A stretch of 64,000 nucleotides of DNA from Populus alba (Eukaryota > Streptophyta > Magnoliopsida > Malpighiales > Salicaceae). Every line of letters begins with the position of its first letter. Within the stretch, counting starts at the first letter, position 1. This document shows, piece after piece, positions 10,757 through 22,810 of the stretch. A program made the position numbers and the translations under genes. The notes beneath the pieces are model-generated. The model worked only from the letters and a program-made list of their open reading frames with translations, was not told the DNA's origin and made no database searches. The stretch covers positions 15,275,654 to 15,339,653 of the forward strand of contig NC_133291.1 of assembly GCF_005239225.2 (NCBI RefSeq), in the 5' to 3' direction.

Positions 10757-13700
10757 TTAGCATGGGATTTCTTCCTTAATTGCTAGGTCTTCCAAATTTA
10801 CTTTCGCCTCCACGCCCATGTTTGGTAGACCATTAACCATTGCAGGAATGCCAGATTTTAATACAGCAGCTAGCGCCTGATTGATCAGATAATAACAAGG
10901 ACAAGCTGTGTAAACTAAGATCCCAATCCTCATACTACAAGAAAAATATGTGTGTGTGTGTGCACAGAGTAACTTGACCCTTTAAAATAAATGCACAAAA
11001 TATCAGAAAATACTGTACCTTCCTATTTTCCTCTTTCTGGTGTTTGACAACAGCCATAGGCCATTCATTTACCAACTTCTGAAGTTCAACCACCATACCT
11101 AACTTCTTGGTGTCAGGTAATGTCTGCATCCAAGGAAACTGACTTGGATCAACAGTGGTGCCATACAAAAACAAGTTGGAAATCTATTTTTCCTTGTATT
11201 CTAGCTAAGAAAGTACAGAAAACCTCTCTTACTGCGTTAACACTTTCCAATATTATTTTCCCTGATGCAAAAGAATGCATCTAACCTTATGATGTTCAGT
11301 TGAACCAAAATTTAAACTGCTTAAATTGCTGTTAAGGTTTTTAATTGATCCATGTCAATTTAGGAATCCATGACAGCTACCAGACTTGCCAACCAAGCAG
11401 TTTTAGCTTCAACTATTGATAAACAGCCCTTCCTTTTGGTAGAAGAAAAATAAAAAATACTCCCAGCAAGGAGAAACTGAGTGGACATGGGTGTACAGAT
11501 ACTGATACAAACTATGAACAATGATAGGCACCTGATCAAGGACTTGAATAACAGCAGCAGCATCCAGAGGCTTGCCTTCTAGTATTAAACCCTGAAAAAA
11601 ACAGCAACATTCAAGAACGTCAGAGAAAGTTCTCTCCAGAAATATCCATACATCAGTGTAATTTTGCCAAGAATGATGAATTCACATAGTGATCACATTG
11701 CACTTGACCTATCAAATAAATCTTGATACTGGACTATGCATGCGAAAAAGATACAGAAGTTTGATTACCTTAGCACATGAAAACGCACTCACAAGAGTGT
11801 GCTGCTTCATCGACTCAGATCTAACCTTCTCAGTTTTCCATAATGATTCAGTATCTCCTGTAAAATATGAACTTCAGATTCTATATAAAAATGATATTTA
11901 ATTCTGGCCTTCAGAGAATGTATTATTCTCAAATCTCAACCAAAGGAAAACAGAGGTTTGAATGCATTGAGATTGTTCTTTGACAAAAACCTCTTTGTAA
12001 GAGATGATATTCAGACTCCAGACACAAACAAGAGAATGTTTCTGTAAAGAAATTCTCTCATGCTAAGAGCTGACAAAACCATACTATAGCATGAGAAAAT
12101 TAAGACATGAGCATCTGTACTCTGAACATGCACCTACACATATGCACCCACCCTAGATTGATTTGTATTTTGTCCTGGCCCTTAGTAAAATAGAGGAAGA
12201 GAGACCCTAGCTTAATGTATGAGCAAATAAAACCAGAGCCTAGAGTTCATGGCTAGGGAAATATCTCAACTTTGACCTCCCATCCTCAAAGACATCCCAA
12301 TAACGGCAAGGAACAAACATAAATCACAGAACAAACAAACAGAGGCAGGCCTCACAAACAGCAAGCAATATTTATTACAAAACTGGAAGACAGAACAATT
12401 AATCTATACTAGTAATAAAGGGAAGTGCATGATAAAATGCATTCTGAAAATCCATCTACTTTCTAAAAATATCAACAAAGGAGTTGGTATTTCAAGCTGG
12501 AATCCTTACCAACAATCACAGTGACCACAAAAATTGATGGCAAGTGGTTGTAAAGCATAGGCAATTATTTGAAAAAAGGAGAAGTAAGAGATGTAGAGAC
12601 CTCTTTTGGCAGCAAAATCCATCCATAGGTCAAATGCATGTCTGCGCAGTTTTACCCCAGCCTTGAGAAACTTTCTTGAATACTTAGAAATCAACTCCCA
12701 GTTATCAGAATTGTAACAGATGCTGCAATTTTTAAATCCAAATAAGTTATTGAAATCATTGTTGGAGGAGCACTAGAACAACATGATACTCTTGCACAGA
12801 CAAGATTCTTTAAGTAATGTCCAAAAGATTTTTGATCAAAGAATGTGTACTGGTACAGATCCAAGAACAATTGCACAGTTGTAAATTCAATAATACTGAA
12901 TCATAATCTAGAAAAGTTAATATGGAAAAAGATTTTAGACTCAAGGGGTTGTTGAGGTGCTAGCCCTTCAGGTTGCAGGATGATCAAACTTGAAATGTAC
13001 ATTTTCTTTGGAGATTTAGTCTTTTCCTATTTGGGGTTAATGGCTCAATTTTTCCTTATATAATGAGGCCTTTCACCAATCTGTCCTTATATCCCTAATT
13101 GAGCCAATTTTATCCATGAATATACATTGAGTTTCTAATCTATCCTTCTGATGAGATTTTCAAGCCAACTCATTGGACTTTGTACAAATTACTTGAAGAT
13201 CTGTTCAGAATGATAGATTAGAAACGTATATTCAAGGATAAAATTGGCTCAATTAAGGGTTTAACGACAAATTATAGAAATACCCCATTACATAAGGACA
13301 GATTGAGCCATTAACCCTTCCTATTTGAGTATAAATCAACAAAACTATTTCTATTTCGTAGCATTTGGAGTTTACATCACAAAAAAAAGAAGAAACAAAC
13401 TATAACAAATCCAAAATTATGCACCTGGAAACAAGATCCGCGGTACTGGGCTGTAATGGGATGTGATTCCTTTCCAGAAGTTTCATTACTTCAGCCATGA
13501 GTTTGACATCATTATGATGCTTAGCATACAACTGCAGCCCAAAAATACCAATCATTTAACATCAAAAAAAGAAAGAAAAGAAAGAAAAAAGAAATACATG
13601 AAGAACAAGAAAATCTGATAACTTAATAGAAGAATACCAGCAAATGGTTGGCAGATGCAACACTTGGAGTCAGTCCATACATATTATGATTCCACAAGGC

Positions 13701-14797
13701 CTTCTTTCCTGCATCATTCCACCATGCTTAAAATCCTAGCAAGTTCACAGTTCCAAACACCAAAACAAAACACAAATTTTTGCTACATGGCTTGAAAGGT
13801 TATATGTAACTAAAAAAAGCAAATCTAATAATTCAAAAAAAATAAAAAAGCAGACTAAAGAAATTCAGCATCCACCTACCGAAGTCAACAGCCCCCAAAC
13901 GAGCACATGCTTTAGTAACTTCGCGGCAAAGATTGCAATTAAAATTGTCATGAATTCGAAGATTTGACAATCTCTGCATACCAAATACACACATTAACAA
14001 AAAATTCAAAACCCATTAACCAAAAATCTCTAGTTACAACAAAAGGTGCTGCAAGATTAGCCACTAACAAATCTTCGGAGATTTTGCAAAGCATCAAAAA
14101 GAAGCTTAATATCCTCACGGGTCTTGCAATTCTCAATCAATGACCACAACCATGCATTCGGCGCCATTGTGCGTCTAACATTCACCGAGTCAATAATATC
14201 ATCATAAATCTTCTTCACAGCCTCTGTCATTCAACAACACAAACCAATCATCATAAGAAAAAAATAATTAAAACTTCAAATTTAACTCAATTTTATATAT
14301 ACATAAAAAATAAAAATAAAAAATATTAATTCAACAAACCTGTTGCAGTGCTCTCTCCACCACTGGCAGTACAAAACGAACCCTTTGATGTCCTAGAGTA
14401 CATTACATCTCGCACCGTTGCGAAACAATAATTTCCTGTAAAAATTTTATTGACACCATATGACAAATAAATAAAATAAAATAAAAAAAATACAATGCCT
14501 TAATAACATTTATTCCCCAATTTTTATTATTAATTTTCTCAGAAACCCAAAGGAATAGGAAAAAAAATCCTTCTCATAACAAGCAAAATACCAGAAAAGG
14601 GAAAAAAGAAAATAAATAAATAAGTAAATAATACGAAATCACTAAAGTGTACCTGAGGGGAGGGAGCGCGAGGAGTAAGAGTGGAGGCTTTGACATTGAG
14701 AATAGATGATTAATTTGTGATCTGAGGGTACTGAGTTGAGGAGAATTTGAGGCTTCAAAATCCTGGTGAGTCCACGCGCGTTTGATAGGACTTGCAT
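10757..14797 (-). CDS. Organelle-targeted helical-repeat (PPR/TPR-like) protein, 387 aa
   Basis: Eleven exons on the minus strand: 14653-14797, 14340-14435, 14069-14223, 13880-13973, 13638-13708, 13425-13531, 12601-12722, 11769-11857, 11532-11591, 11019-11123, 10757-10876. All junctions are GT-AG and the sum, 1164 bp, closes in frame on TAA. The first ~50 residues (MQVLSNARGLTRILKPQ start) are rich in Arg, Ser and Leu and poor in acids, as expected of a mitochondrial presequence. The body is alpha-helical, with segments such as APNAWLWSLIENCKTREDIK, KLMAEVMKLLERNHIPLQP, KYSRKFLKAGVKLRRHAFD and LPDTKKLGMVVELQKLVNEW. The spacing suggests PPR/TPR-type helical pairs, but no repeat is textbook. 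From memory it resembles a conserved plant single-copy mitochondrial PPR-family protein (Arabidopsis At4g35850-like, uncertain). Function is unknown. Intron 6 holds a Mutator-type MITE. Confidence 0.8.
13034..13317. mobile_element. Foldback Mutator-like MITE with 10-bp TSD
   Basis: The 284-bp element begins GGGTTAATGGCTCAAT and ends with the inverse of this. The inverted arms extend, with mismatches and small indels, through most of the length, giving a long imperfect hairpin. It is flanked by a perfect 10-bp direct repeat, TTCCTATTTG, at 13024-13033 and 13318-13327. A 9-10 bp target duplication with long terminal inverted repeats is the mark of Mutator-like elements. It carries no transposase. 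It sits in intron 6 (12723-13424) of the 387-aa protein gene. Confidence 0.88.
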
Positions 14798-15010
14798 CGT
14801 TTCTGTGGAATCGAGATTAGCTGGTGAGTGTGAGTGTTAGTGTGAGTTACGAGTTTTGAGTGAGTGGACTCGGCGGTTTGCAGAGCGAGGGAGCTGATGT
14901 CTCAGGGGTAGGGAAAAATGATCGAGAGGGTTTAGAAGGGGAGAAGAGAGGGTTTTGCTTCTGTGGTACGGCTGTGTAGTTTGGCTCCCTGCACTCGTGA
15001 GCTTGGAAAG
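14798..15010 (-). promoter_or_regulatory. 5' UTR/promoter of the helical-repeat gene with telo-box-like motifs
   Basis: Upstream of the ATG at 14797 the sequence is more GC-rich than the flanks. On the minus strand it holds AAACCCT motifs (complement at 14927-14934 and 14949-14955), which resemble telo-boxes common in promoters of plant translation and organelle-biogenesis genes. No clear TATA box is seen. The role is inferred. Confidence 0.4.
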
Positions 15011-15034
15011 AAAAATTAATTTGGTTAATTAGGA

Positions 15035-15230
15035 TACGTTTGGAATGGTGTTCAGAGCTATATTTCAAAGTTTTTTTTTTATTTTGATATATATTAAAAT
15101 GATAATTTTTTTTATTTTAAAATTTTATTTTTATTATTAACATATTAAAATAATTCAAAAATATATAAAAATTTTAATTTTAAAAAAATTATTAAAAAAA
15201 AAAAAAAGCAATATCACCACAAAAACAAAG
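15035..15230. mobile_element. AT-rich MITE-like repeat (dispersed family)
   Basis: It starts with cgtttggaatgg and has the core attttattattaacatattaaaat flanked by T and A runs. The same core occurs at about 25850-26015, 26770-26940, 28510-28660, 35960-36080, 54430-54500 and 54610-54770. A terminal gtgtttgg-type motif is visible in some copies. No target duplication was established. Confidence 0.45.
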
Positions 15231-15379
15231 AACTTTAAAAAAAATGAATATTAAGTTTACATTTATTTGAGTAAGAAAAACTAATTATTGCCTGTACAAT
15301 GTTGCGGTTTGGATTTTTTTAATATAAAAAATATTTAAGTATTGTTAAAATAATTTTTAGTAAGAAAAAAAATCAAACT

Positions 15380-17480
15380 ATACAATGATTGACCTTATCG
15401 ATTTTGCAAATTCAAAGACAAATTATATGACCGATAAAAATATTGTTCGACTATAAAACAACATTCCTTTTAAAATATTAAAACAATTCAGGCTAACCTG
15501 CAAAATTTGTTATTCAGGTCATAAAATATTGATAACCTTATAGAAAAACAAATAAAAAAAATATCAAACCCAATTATCAATCAACTTAATGTTAAAAAAT
15601 GAAATTGAAACTAAAAATCAACTAAACAAATAAGCCAAGTTAACCTATCAAACATAAGTCATGAGACAAGAATAACCCTATAGAAATCAAATCAAAATAA
15701 ATTATGAAACTTAACTTTTAATTAAAACAATGTTTAAGGATTGAATTAAAAAAATCAATTAAAAAAATAACATAAAAAACCACTTAAGAGAACTGGCAAA
15801 CATGTGGTCAGGGTCATAAGACTAGAATAATCTCGTAAAATCCAAACAAAAATAAATTATGAAACTTAATTCTCAATTAATTTGATATTGAATGATGACA
15901 TTGAAAGAAATTCAACTACAGAAAAAAAAAAAAAAAAAAGTCAAATAACCTAATTGTGTCTTTGATTATAAAACTGTGATAACCTTATAGAAATTAAATG
16001 AAAAAAATAATATAAAACTTAATTTCAAATCAGTTCAATATTGAAGGATTAAATTGAATAAAATAAAATAAAATAAAGGATAAAAAAATGAATCAAGTGA
16101 ACATAGTTAACTTATCAAACCCAAGTTAAAAGACCAAGATAACTCCAAAAAAATAAATAAAAATAAATATAAAGTTCAAATCTCAATCAACTTAATATTA
16201 AAAGATGAAATTAAAAAAAATATATTCAATTAAAAAAAGAACAAAAAAAAAACACTAGTCATCTTGATATTAATAATAAAAAGGACAAATATTTTTTTTG
16301 TCAATGAAAATAAAATCAAGAAACAATTTTTAACTTTTCTTTAATAAATGAATAAAGAACCTACTACTATTATTCTAACCACCTCTTGTAATGACCTTTT
16401 TTTCTAAGTTGAAATACTTTAAATTCATTGTTATTAATTATAGTTTCTCTTAATTGATACAGAACCCAACTTCCTCTTAGCTCAAAAAAATTTAAAAAAA
16501 TCAATTTAAAATTAATTTTTATTTGACTTGATTAACACAGTAAAACTCATTGACTTTTTTAAAAAAAAAAACAAATTTAGAAATAAACCCCTTGTTTTTC
16601 TTTTTAAATGTATTCATATAAATTAACTTAAGCTAGTTTGTCCAATCGATGACTTGAGTCTTGGATCAAGTTGACTCCATGATGATTTTAACTCTCTTTT
16701 TTCCATATCAAGTGCAAGTATCTCACCATTGTAGAAATTGTCGGGTTGTAGTATACAACTAGATTTTTTTGCATGGAAGGTCAAATTTTTTCCTAACATC
16801 CAAATAGATATCCAGTCAATATAAGTTAATTTAACTAACACTTAATCTAAGATATGAGATTAGGATACCTCACGAAATAAAAAACATAAAAATAATCACA
16901 AACCTCAAGGTCCAATAACTTCATGTCAAATGATAAATTTAAAACAAATCAATTTAAAAAACAAGAAACATAAAAGAAAAAAATGTGAGTTCACTCTACT
17001 AACCCGTCACCCATGACATTAGATAGGGATAAAAAAAAATAACCTAGAAAAAAGGATTGAAGCATAATAAATAAAAATACATTGAAAATTACTCAAGTCA
17101 ACCCGAGTTCACCTAACAAACCCGTGAGAATAACCTCGTATAAAGGAAAGCGGAAAAAATCAAAAAGTTAAAGGCCCATTAGCCTAATTTCAAATGATAT
17201 TTTTTTAAAAAAGAAAAAATTATAAAAACAAACCGAGTCAACACATGTTAACTTGATTAACCTACAACTCATTATAACTCAATAGAAAGAAAAGCAAAAA
17301 AATATAATAAAAGCTTGAGGCCCAATAGCTAATTTCAAAGGATAAAATAAAGAAAAAAATTAATTAAAAAAATGAAGCTAAATGGGGCTAATTTTTAAAA
17401 TTACTAACCCGGGTCATGAGACAGAGATGACTCCGTAGAAGGAAAAAACAAACAAAAAAATCATGAACAAAATTCCCAAC
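15380..17480. repeat. Degenerate tandem-like array (~110-130 bp units)
   Basis: Units of about 110-130 bp recur with large drift. Each has the order: aacccgtcaaac- or aacctatcaaac-like text, a catgagac- or gtcataagac-like segment, aataacc(t/c), atagaaa, a run of aaataaa, then aacttaattctcaatcaacttaatatt and gatgaaattgaa. Recognisable copies are near 15480-15600, 15640-15760, 15790-15910, 15940-16060, 16090-16220, 16840-16960 and 17100-17350. No coding potential is seen. It looks like the non-coding part of an old retrotransposon or a decayed satellite. Confidence 0.55.
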
Positions 17481-18559
17481 CATAAAAAAATAAAAAAATA
17501 AAAAAATAGCAATGTAAATAATGAGGATCAAATTTGGTATAAAAAAATAATGAAATAAAAGAACAAGGGACTAAATTGAAAAATAAATTAAATAAAAAAA
17601 TGATAAAAAAGAGAAAGTAAAAGAATAAGAACCAGAATTTCATAAAAAAAATTTGTTAAAGGACAAAATTTTAAAAATTAAAAATTAACAAAGGGATTAA
17701 AAAAAACAATCAAAAGAATAAGTATCATATTTCATATAAAAATCAAATCAAATTGCAAGGGATAAAATTTTTTTAAAAAAAAAACCCAAAACAAACAAAG
17801 ATCAATCGAAGGAATAAAGACCACAATTGAAAAAAAAAAAATAAATGGGAGGACAACTCTGAATTTTAGTTAACCCAGCACGAATTCCAAATAGAGGAGA
17901 CTGAAAAGAGGTGGGATGAGAAAAAAATCTCACTGTCATCGAACCATAGCGAGTCTAACTATATGCACTGCCCCTTCAGCTACACCACTACGAGACACTT
18001 TGGAAAACAAGGCAGTTAGGCCTTCTTCATTGTTGCAAACATCATTCATAAAGTGTGGGTTGCATCTATTTGCGGTGCGTGTATTGCACAGGCTAGCTAC
18101 CTTTTCTTTTTTCTTTTTATTATTTTTATTTATTAAGACATTGATTTGCTCCTAACTCAAATAGATTATAACGAAATAGTCATGATGAAAATACCCAAAC
18201 ACCATTTGATGTCTTCTTTATTTTTTTATTTAAAGGGTAGTGGAGTAATTTTATTATTTAAAAAAAATGAAATGACACAAAAGCCTAACTTAACCTGGCT
18301 TTTTTTTTTTTTTTTTTAGGTATTTATATCATTTAAATATGAAGAAAAATTGATAAAACATTATATCCTCAATCAATTTTATAATAACAAATAAATCCCC
18401 TCTAAAAAAAAAACTATTTTACCCTTGAAAACAAGTCATTTGGTTTATTTCCTGAAAGGCAAAGACATCATTGCATTATAGCAATTCACGGTGCAATTAT
18501 TCAATGATGAATCCCCAAAGTAAAACATTGATGTGATTTAGTGTTTTTTTTTTCAATTT
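17481..18559. other. AT-rich intergenic sequence
   Basis: 17481-17860 is almost entirely A-rich low-complexity sequence. 17870-18180 is more balanced and includes a 79-codon plus-strand frame (17916-18155) with no domain, which I do not call a gene. 18180-18559 is AT-rich with long T runs. Confidence 0.4.
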
Positions 18560-19935
18560 TCAATTTTCATTTGTATTATTTATTTTTTACAATAGAATAT
18601 TAAACAACATTGCAATATTCACTTACAAATTATAGAATACACTAAAAGGTGTGAATGCTTTACTATAGATTTTCATTGTTTATACACTTACAAAACACTA
18701 TGGAATTACTGCTTATTTTGTAATAATTTATTTTTGGTCCTCAAAGTTGTTTTTTTGAGTGACTTAATCCTAATTGAAATCCAATTACTTTTGATTTTTT
18801 AGACAAGGATGGAATTGGAAGAAAAGGAACCAAAATAAAAAAGGTGTTAAACATGGGTGGCATACTCGAAAATTTCATAAAAAAACACACTTAAGTCTTC
18901 AATATTTAAAAATAACATAATTTATACAATTTAGGTTCGTTTAAATTTTCAAATTTTACTTTTGGTACAAAAGTTCATTTGTATTGTTTTTTCAACTCCT
19001 GGTTAGAGAGAGAGAGAAAGGGATGGGACGTTAAATTCTAGCGAAGAAAAAAAAATCATCGTTCATCCCATTTCTGATGGCCAAAATAATTTTTCTTGGT
19101 GTCCACAAGTTCCATGCGATAAGAGGAGCTTGAAAGTGGTTTTTTAGAACCTTAATCTTGCCAGAACAAATTGATATAAGCCGAGGAAGTCAAAACTAAC
19201 CTAGTTTGATTTTGGATTTTAAGATTCTTTTTGGATATTTTGGGCTGATGAGTTGGTTTGTAGGTGTTTTAAGAGTGCTGGTGAGGTGTTTTTGGATTGA
19301 AATTGTTTAAAATTAGGTTTTTTTGGGCAAAAGAAACTTTGTTTTAATTTTTCAGGCAACACAATAATGATATGAATTTGGATTTGTAGGCAACACGTCG
19401 TTTACTTCTTTTTTTTCCCACAAAAATAGAGATGAATGACAAGTCATCTGCCTCTTAAAAAAAAAATGTCTAGGCACACCTACATAACTGGGCTTTTTAT
19501 TAAAGTGACCCAAATGCACTAGGCATAGGCTTGCGAGCCTAATATTTTTTGGCCTATTTTTTTTAAATATAAATTTAAGATAAAAAAAATTATTGAATCT
19601 AGTTGAATCCATAATCCGGATCGCAAGTTTGACAAGTTAAAGCCACAACACCAGAATTATTATTTTTTTCTAATATTTTTTTAATTGATAATTGTTTTTA
19701 ATAAGTCTTTTTTAAAAATAATTTTTAAATTAATACCCCCCTCTGTGATTTTCTTTTTGCTCATTTAACCTTTTTTTAATAGATTTTTTTGGTGTTATGT
19801 GTTTAATTTTTGAAAAGATTATTTTGATTCATCTATAATATTTTTTTAATCTTTTTTATAGATAAACTTTATTTTTGAAAAAACAAATCTTTATTTTTAT
19901 ATAATATTTTTAATATATGAAGTCTTGCATAATAT
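18560..19935 (+). repeat. Diverged direct repeat, copy A
   Basis: Aligned by eye with 21290-22450, the same landmarks appear in order: a tcctcaaagttg/tctcaaacttt segment with cctaattgaaatccaatt, an aaggcaa/aaggatgg segment with gaaccaaaa, then agagagaaaggga, a gtttttgg..tttttgtgggtttt-like part, aattaggttt, and finally taataccccc..tgtgattttctttt and ctaatatatgaagtcttgca. Divergence is high, so this is an old duplication. No gene is present. Confidence 0.5.
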
Positions 19936-19966
19936 TTTTTTTCTTTTATTTTATTCAATCAATTTA

Positions 19967-21094
19967 GGCGCCGTTTGGTAACGTGGCTGCGGGTGAGGTT
20001 CACCCGCAGCCACACATATTTTCATTTGGTAAGTAAAAATATGTGCTTTTTACTGGTAGAACCTGCTAAAATTTAAAATAAAACCGAGGTTCAGGAGAAG
20101 CAACATTTGACTGCTTCTCCTAATGGAAGAAAGCTGGAACAGGGCTCCACTGTTCACTGAACAGTCCACTGCACAGTGCAAGTGAATTAGTTTTTTTTTT
20201 TTTTTTAATTTTGAAAAACCAGAAAAAGTTTAGTTTAGTTTTTTTTTTTTTAAAAAAAAAAACCAGTGCAGTTAAGTGATTTCACTCACATTATTCATGT
20301 GAACGTGAACAATATTTTTTTAAAAAAAAAAATTAGTTTAAGGTGAATTAAATTTACTCGTATTGTAATCTCAATTTTATTTTTGATAATATTTTACATA
20401 ATTTATTGCATGCACAAAAAATCATGAAAACTGTAGTTTTTGTCGAATGAATTTTTACGTAATGAAATTGTAATTTTTTTTTTAAATGATTTTTAGTTAA
20501 AAAACTAGTGTTTAATATTATTTAATAACACTATATAAATTAGAAGGATATAGCATGATGACGTAGCATTTGTGAAATTTGATCACAATTCCAATTATGT
20601 TCTTGCCGTGTCCGACCTAGTTAAAAAACATTTCAATTTTCATTTGTATTTTAATTGTGTTTTATTCAAAAAATTAGAAGGAGATCACTTGATGACGTAA
20701 CAAAAAATTTAGTTTTTGTTGTTGCGTGTTTAAGAAACCATGAAAAATATAGTTATTGTTGGATAGATTTCGTATGTGATGACATTGCATATAGTTTAAT
20801 AGAATAATAAAAAATATTTGATATCAATATTATTTATTTCATGATGTAATTATAGTAGTTAAATTTACAATATTTAAATTAAAACTATTTTTAATTATTT
20901 TATAACCTCAATTTGAAAAAGCATTTTTTTAACTAAATACATTAAACTATTTTTTGTTCAACCTCAATTTCAATCATAGTTTTAACCAAACATATATTTT
21001 TTCAAACCAACCTCAACTAAAAGTATTTTTTTTATAAAAAATAATTTTTTTTAAAACCACAACCACAACAACAACCGCAATATCAAACACACCC
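19967..21094. mobile_element. Non-autonomous inverted-repeat DNA element (~1.1 kb)
   Basis: The left end reads GGCGCCGTTTGGTAACG and the right end, read inverted, GGGTGTGTTTGATATTGCGG, so the termini are imperfect inverted repeats (GGNNNNGTTTGRTA). The flanks are TTA and TAA, so a short TA-type target duplication is possible but not proven. The inside is AT-rich with short inverted pieces and no transposase. A 5'-truncated copy lies in the opposite orientation at 42490-43013. It sits exactly between the two diverged direct repeats at 18.56-19.94 and 21.29-22.45 kb. Superfamily is undecided (PIF/Harbinger or hAT). Confidence 0.55.
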
Positions 21095-21289
21095 TAATAT
21101 ATGTGTCTATTTTTATTATCAATTGATTGAAAAAAAATTTAATAAATAAATGTAGCAAACACAACTTGATAAATATCTCATTTTATGATATTAAATATCT
21201 TAATCTATATATGACTCTTGATTTTTTTAATTTTATTTTTAGTCATCATTAACACTAAAACATGTGGTGTTTTTACTATAGACAAAACA

Positions 21290-22450
21290 CTATGTTGCAT
21301 TATTCACACACTCACATATTACTATTCACTTACTGTATGCTATCATTTTCACTAGTTCTCAAACTTTTATTCTTGATGATTTGACCCTAAATTGAAAGTC
21401 AATTGCTTATGATTTCTTAGGTAAAGGCAACATAGAAAGAACATAGAAAAAAAGAGGATCTAAATGAAAATGACAGCCAAAATAGGTGGTGCGGCCAAAG
21501 TTTTATTTTTTTTTAAATGCACTTTGGTCTAAAGCTTTACAAATAATATAATTTAGGTCTCTTTTAATGTCTAAGATTTAATTTTGCCCCACAACTTCAT
21601 TTTTCTTATATTATAATATTTGGTTAGAAATGAGAGAAAGGGACTTGTTGGATTCTATCATTAGAGAATAAAATCGGTGTTTACAATGATTCTAGCTACT
21701 AAAATTGTCCATCTTTATGCCAATAGGTTGCATTCAGTGAGAAGGGTTCAACCTAGATGTTTTTAAGCCTTATAATTGCTTAAAAAAAGATATAAACTCA
21801 AGAAGTGTTTTTGTTTTAGTTTTTTTTGTGGGTTTTTAGGTTTATTTATGGATATTTGTGGGTTTATCAAAGTGTTTATGGTCTTTTATAGAAGTTCTAA
21901 GTTTAAAATGGGTTGAAAATTAGGTTTCTATGGAAAAAAAAACCAAGAACCCTAATTTTTTTGCCACTATAATAGTTGAGATTTAGGTAATTCCAACAAC
22001 GCATCATTTATTTTATTTTATTTTTAAGAAAAATCGAGGCGGATGACTTCAACTTTTAAAACAAAATTAAGGGCTCGAGCACATGGGCCACCCTTGCAGG
22101 CCAATACAAAGGCTCTATTGTTATGGGCTAGGCGCCTAGCCCGACTTACCAAACCCAACAACACTTAGTTTGTTTTTTTTTTTTTAATATTTTTTTTGTT
22201 TTTAATTAATAATTTTTTGTCTTTTTTAAATTTATATTTTAATTAATGCCCCTTTATGATTTTTTTTGTTTAGCCTTTTATAAGTAGCAATTATTTTTTA
22301 ATTATATAGTGTGTTTTTAAGTTTTTAAGGGGGTTAGTATGATTCATATATACCTTTTTTTTTGCATTTTATATAAATTTAATTTAATTTTTTTAAAATA
22401 AAAAATAAAAATTATTTTTAAATAATATTTCTAATATGTAAAGTTTTGCA
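21290..22450 (+). repeat. Diverged direct repeat, copy B
   Basis: Partner of 18560-19935 in the same orientation, about 2.5-2.7 kb apart. It ends near aatatgtaaagttttgcaacgg, matching the aatatatgaagtcttgcat end of copy A. It has no coding capacity and stops where the 3' flank of the E3 ligase gene starts. Confidence 0.5.
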
Positions 22451-22810
22451 ACGGATCACGGGCCAAAGGGCTAGTACTATACAATAGCAGAAGATTCAAC
22501 AAGATGACACAATCAGGAGGAGTACATAACAGGAACCAATGTTTTGGTTTGTTTGTGTATAAAAAGAAGTTTACATCAACCCAGGGAGACTCAATAACTG
22601 GGTTTCGACTCCCAATATTGGAGGAAGAATAACCTGAGAGAAGTTTCTGAGGCACCCAGATGCCACTTCTGAATCATTTTGCAAGAGAACAGAATTAGTA
22701 AACAATTAGCCAGCATTCAAAATGGTCGAATACACGTAAAAACATCCAGCATGGTTCACATGAAAGCAACCAATGCTCCTACGAGGCTGGATGCATTTTG
22801 CCAAACCTAA
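22451..22810 (-). other. Probable 3' UTR of the CHY/RING E3 ligase gene
   Basis: Sequence downstream of the TGA at 22811-22813 (minus strand). Composition is balanced and non-repetitive, unlike the repeat that begins below 22450. The exact poly(A) site was not identified. Confidence 0.45.

Noticed and set aside
17461..17643. Minus-strand frame of 60 codons, mostly Phe and Leu
   Set aside because: It is low-complexity A-rich sequence read on the opposite strand.
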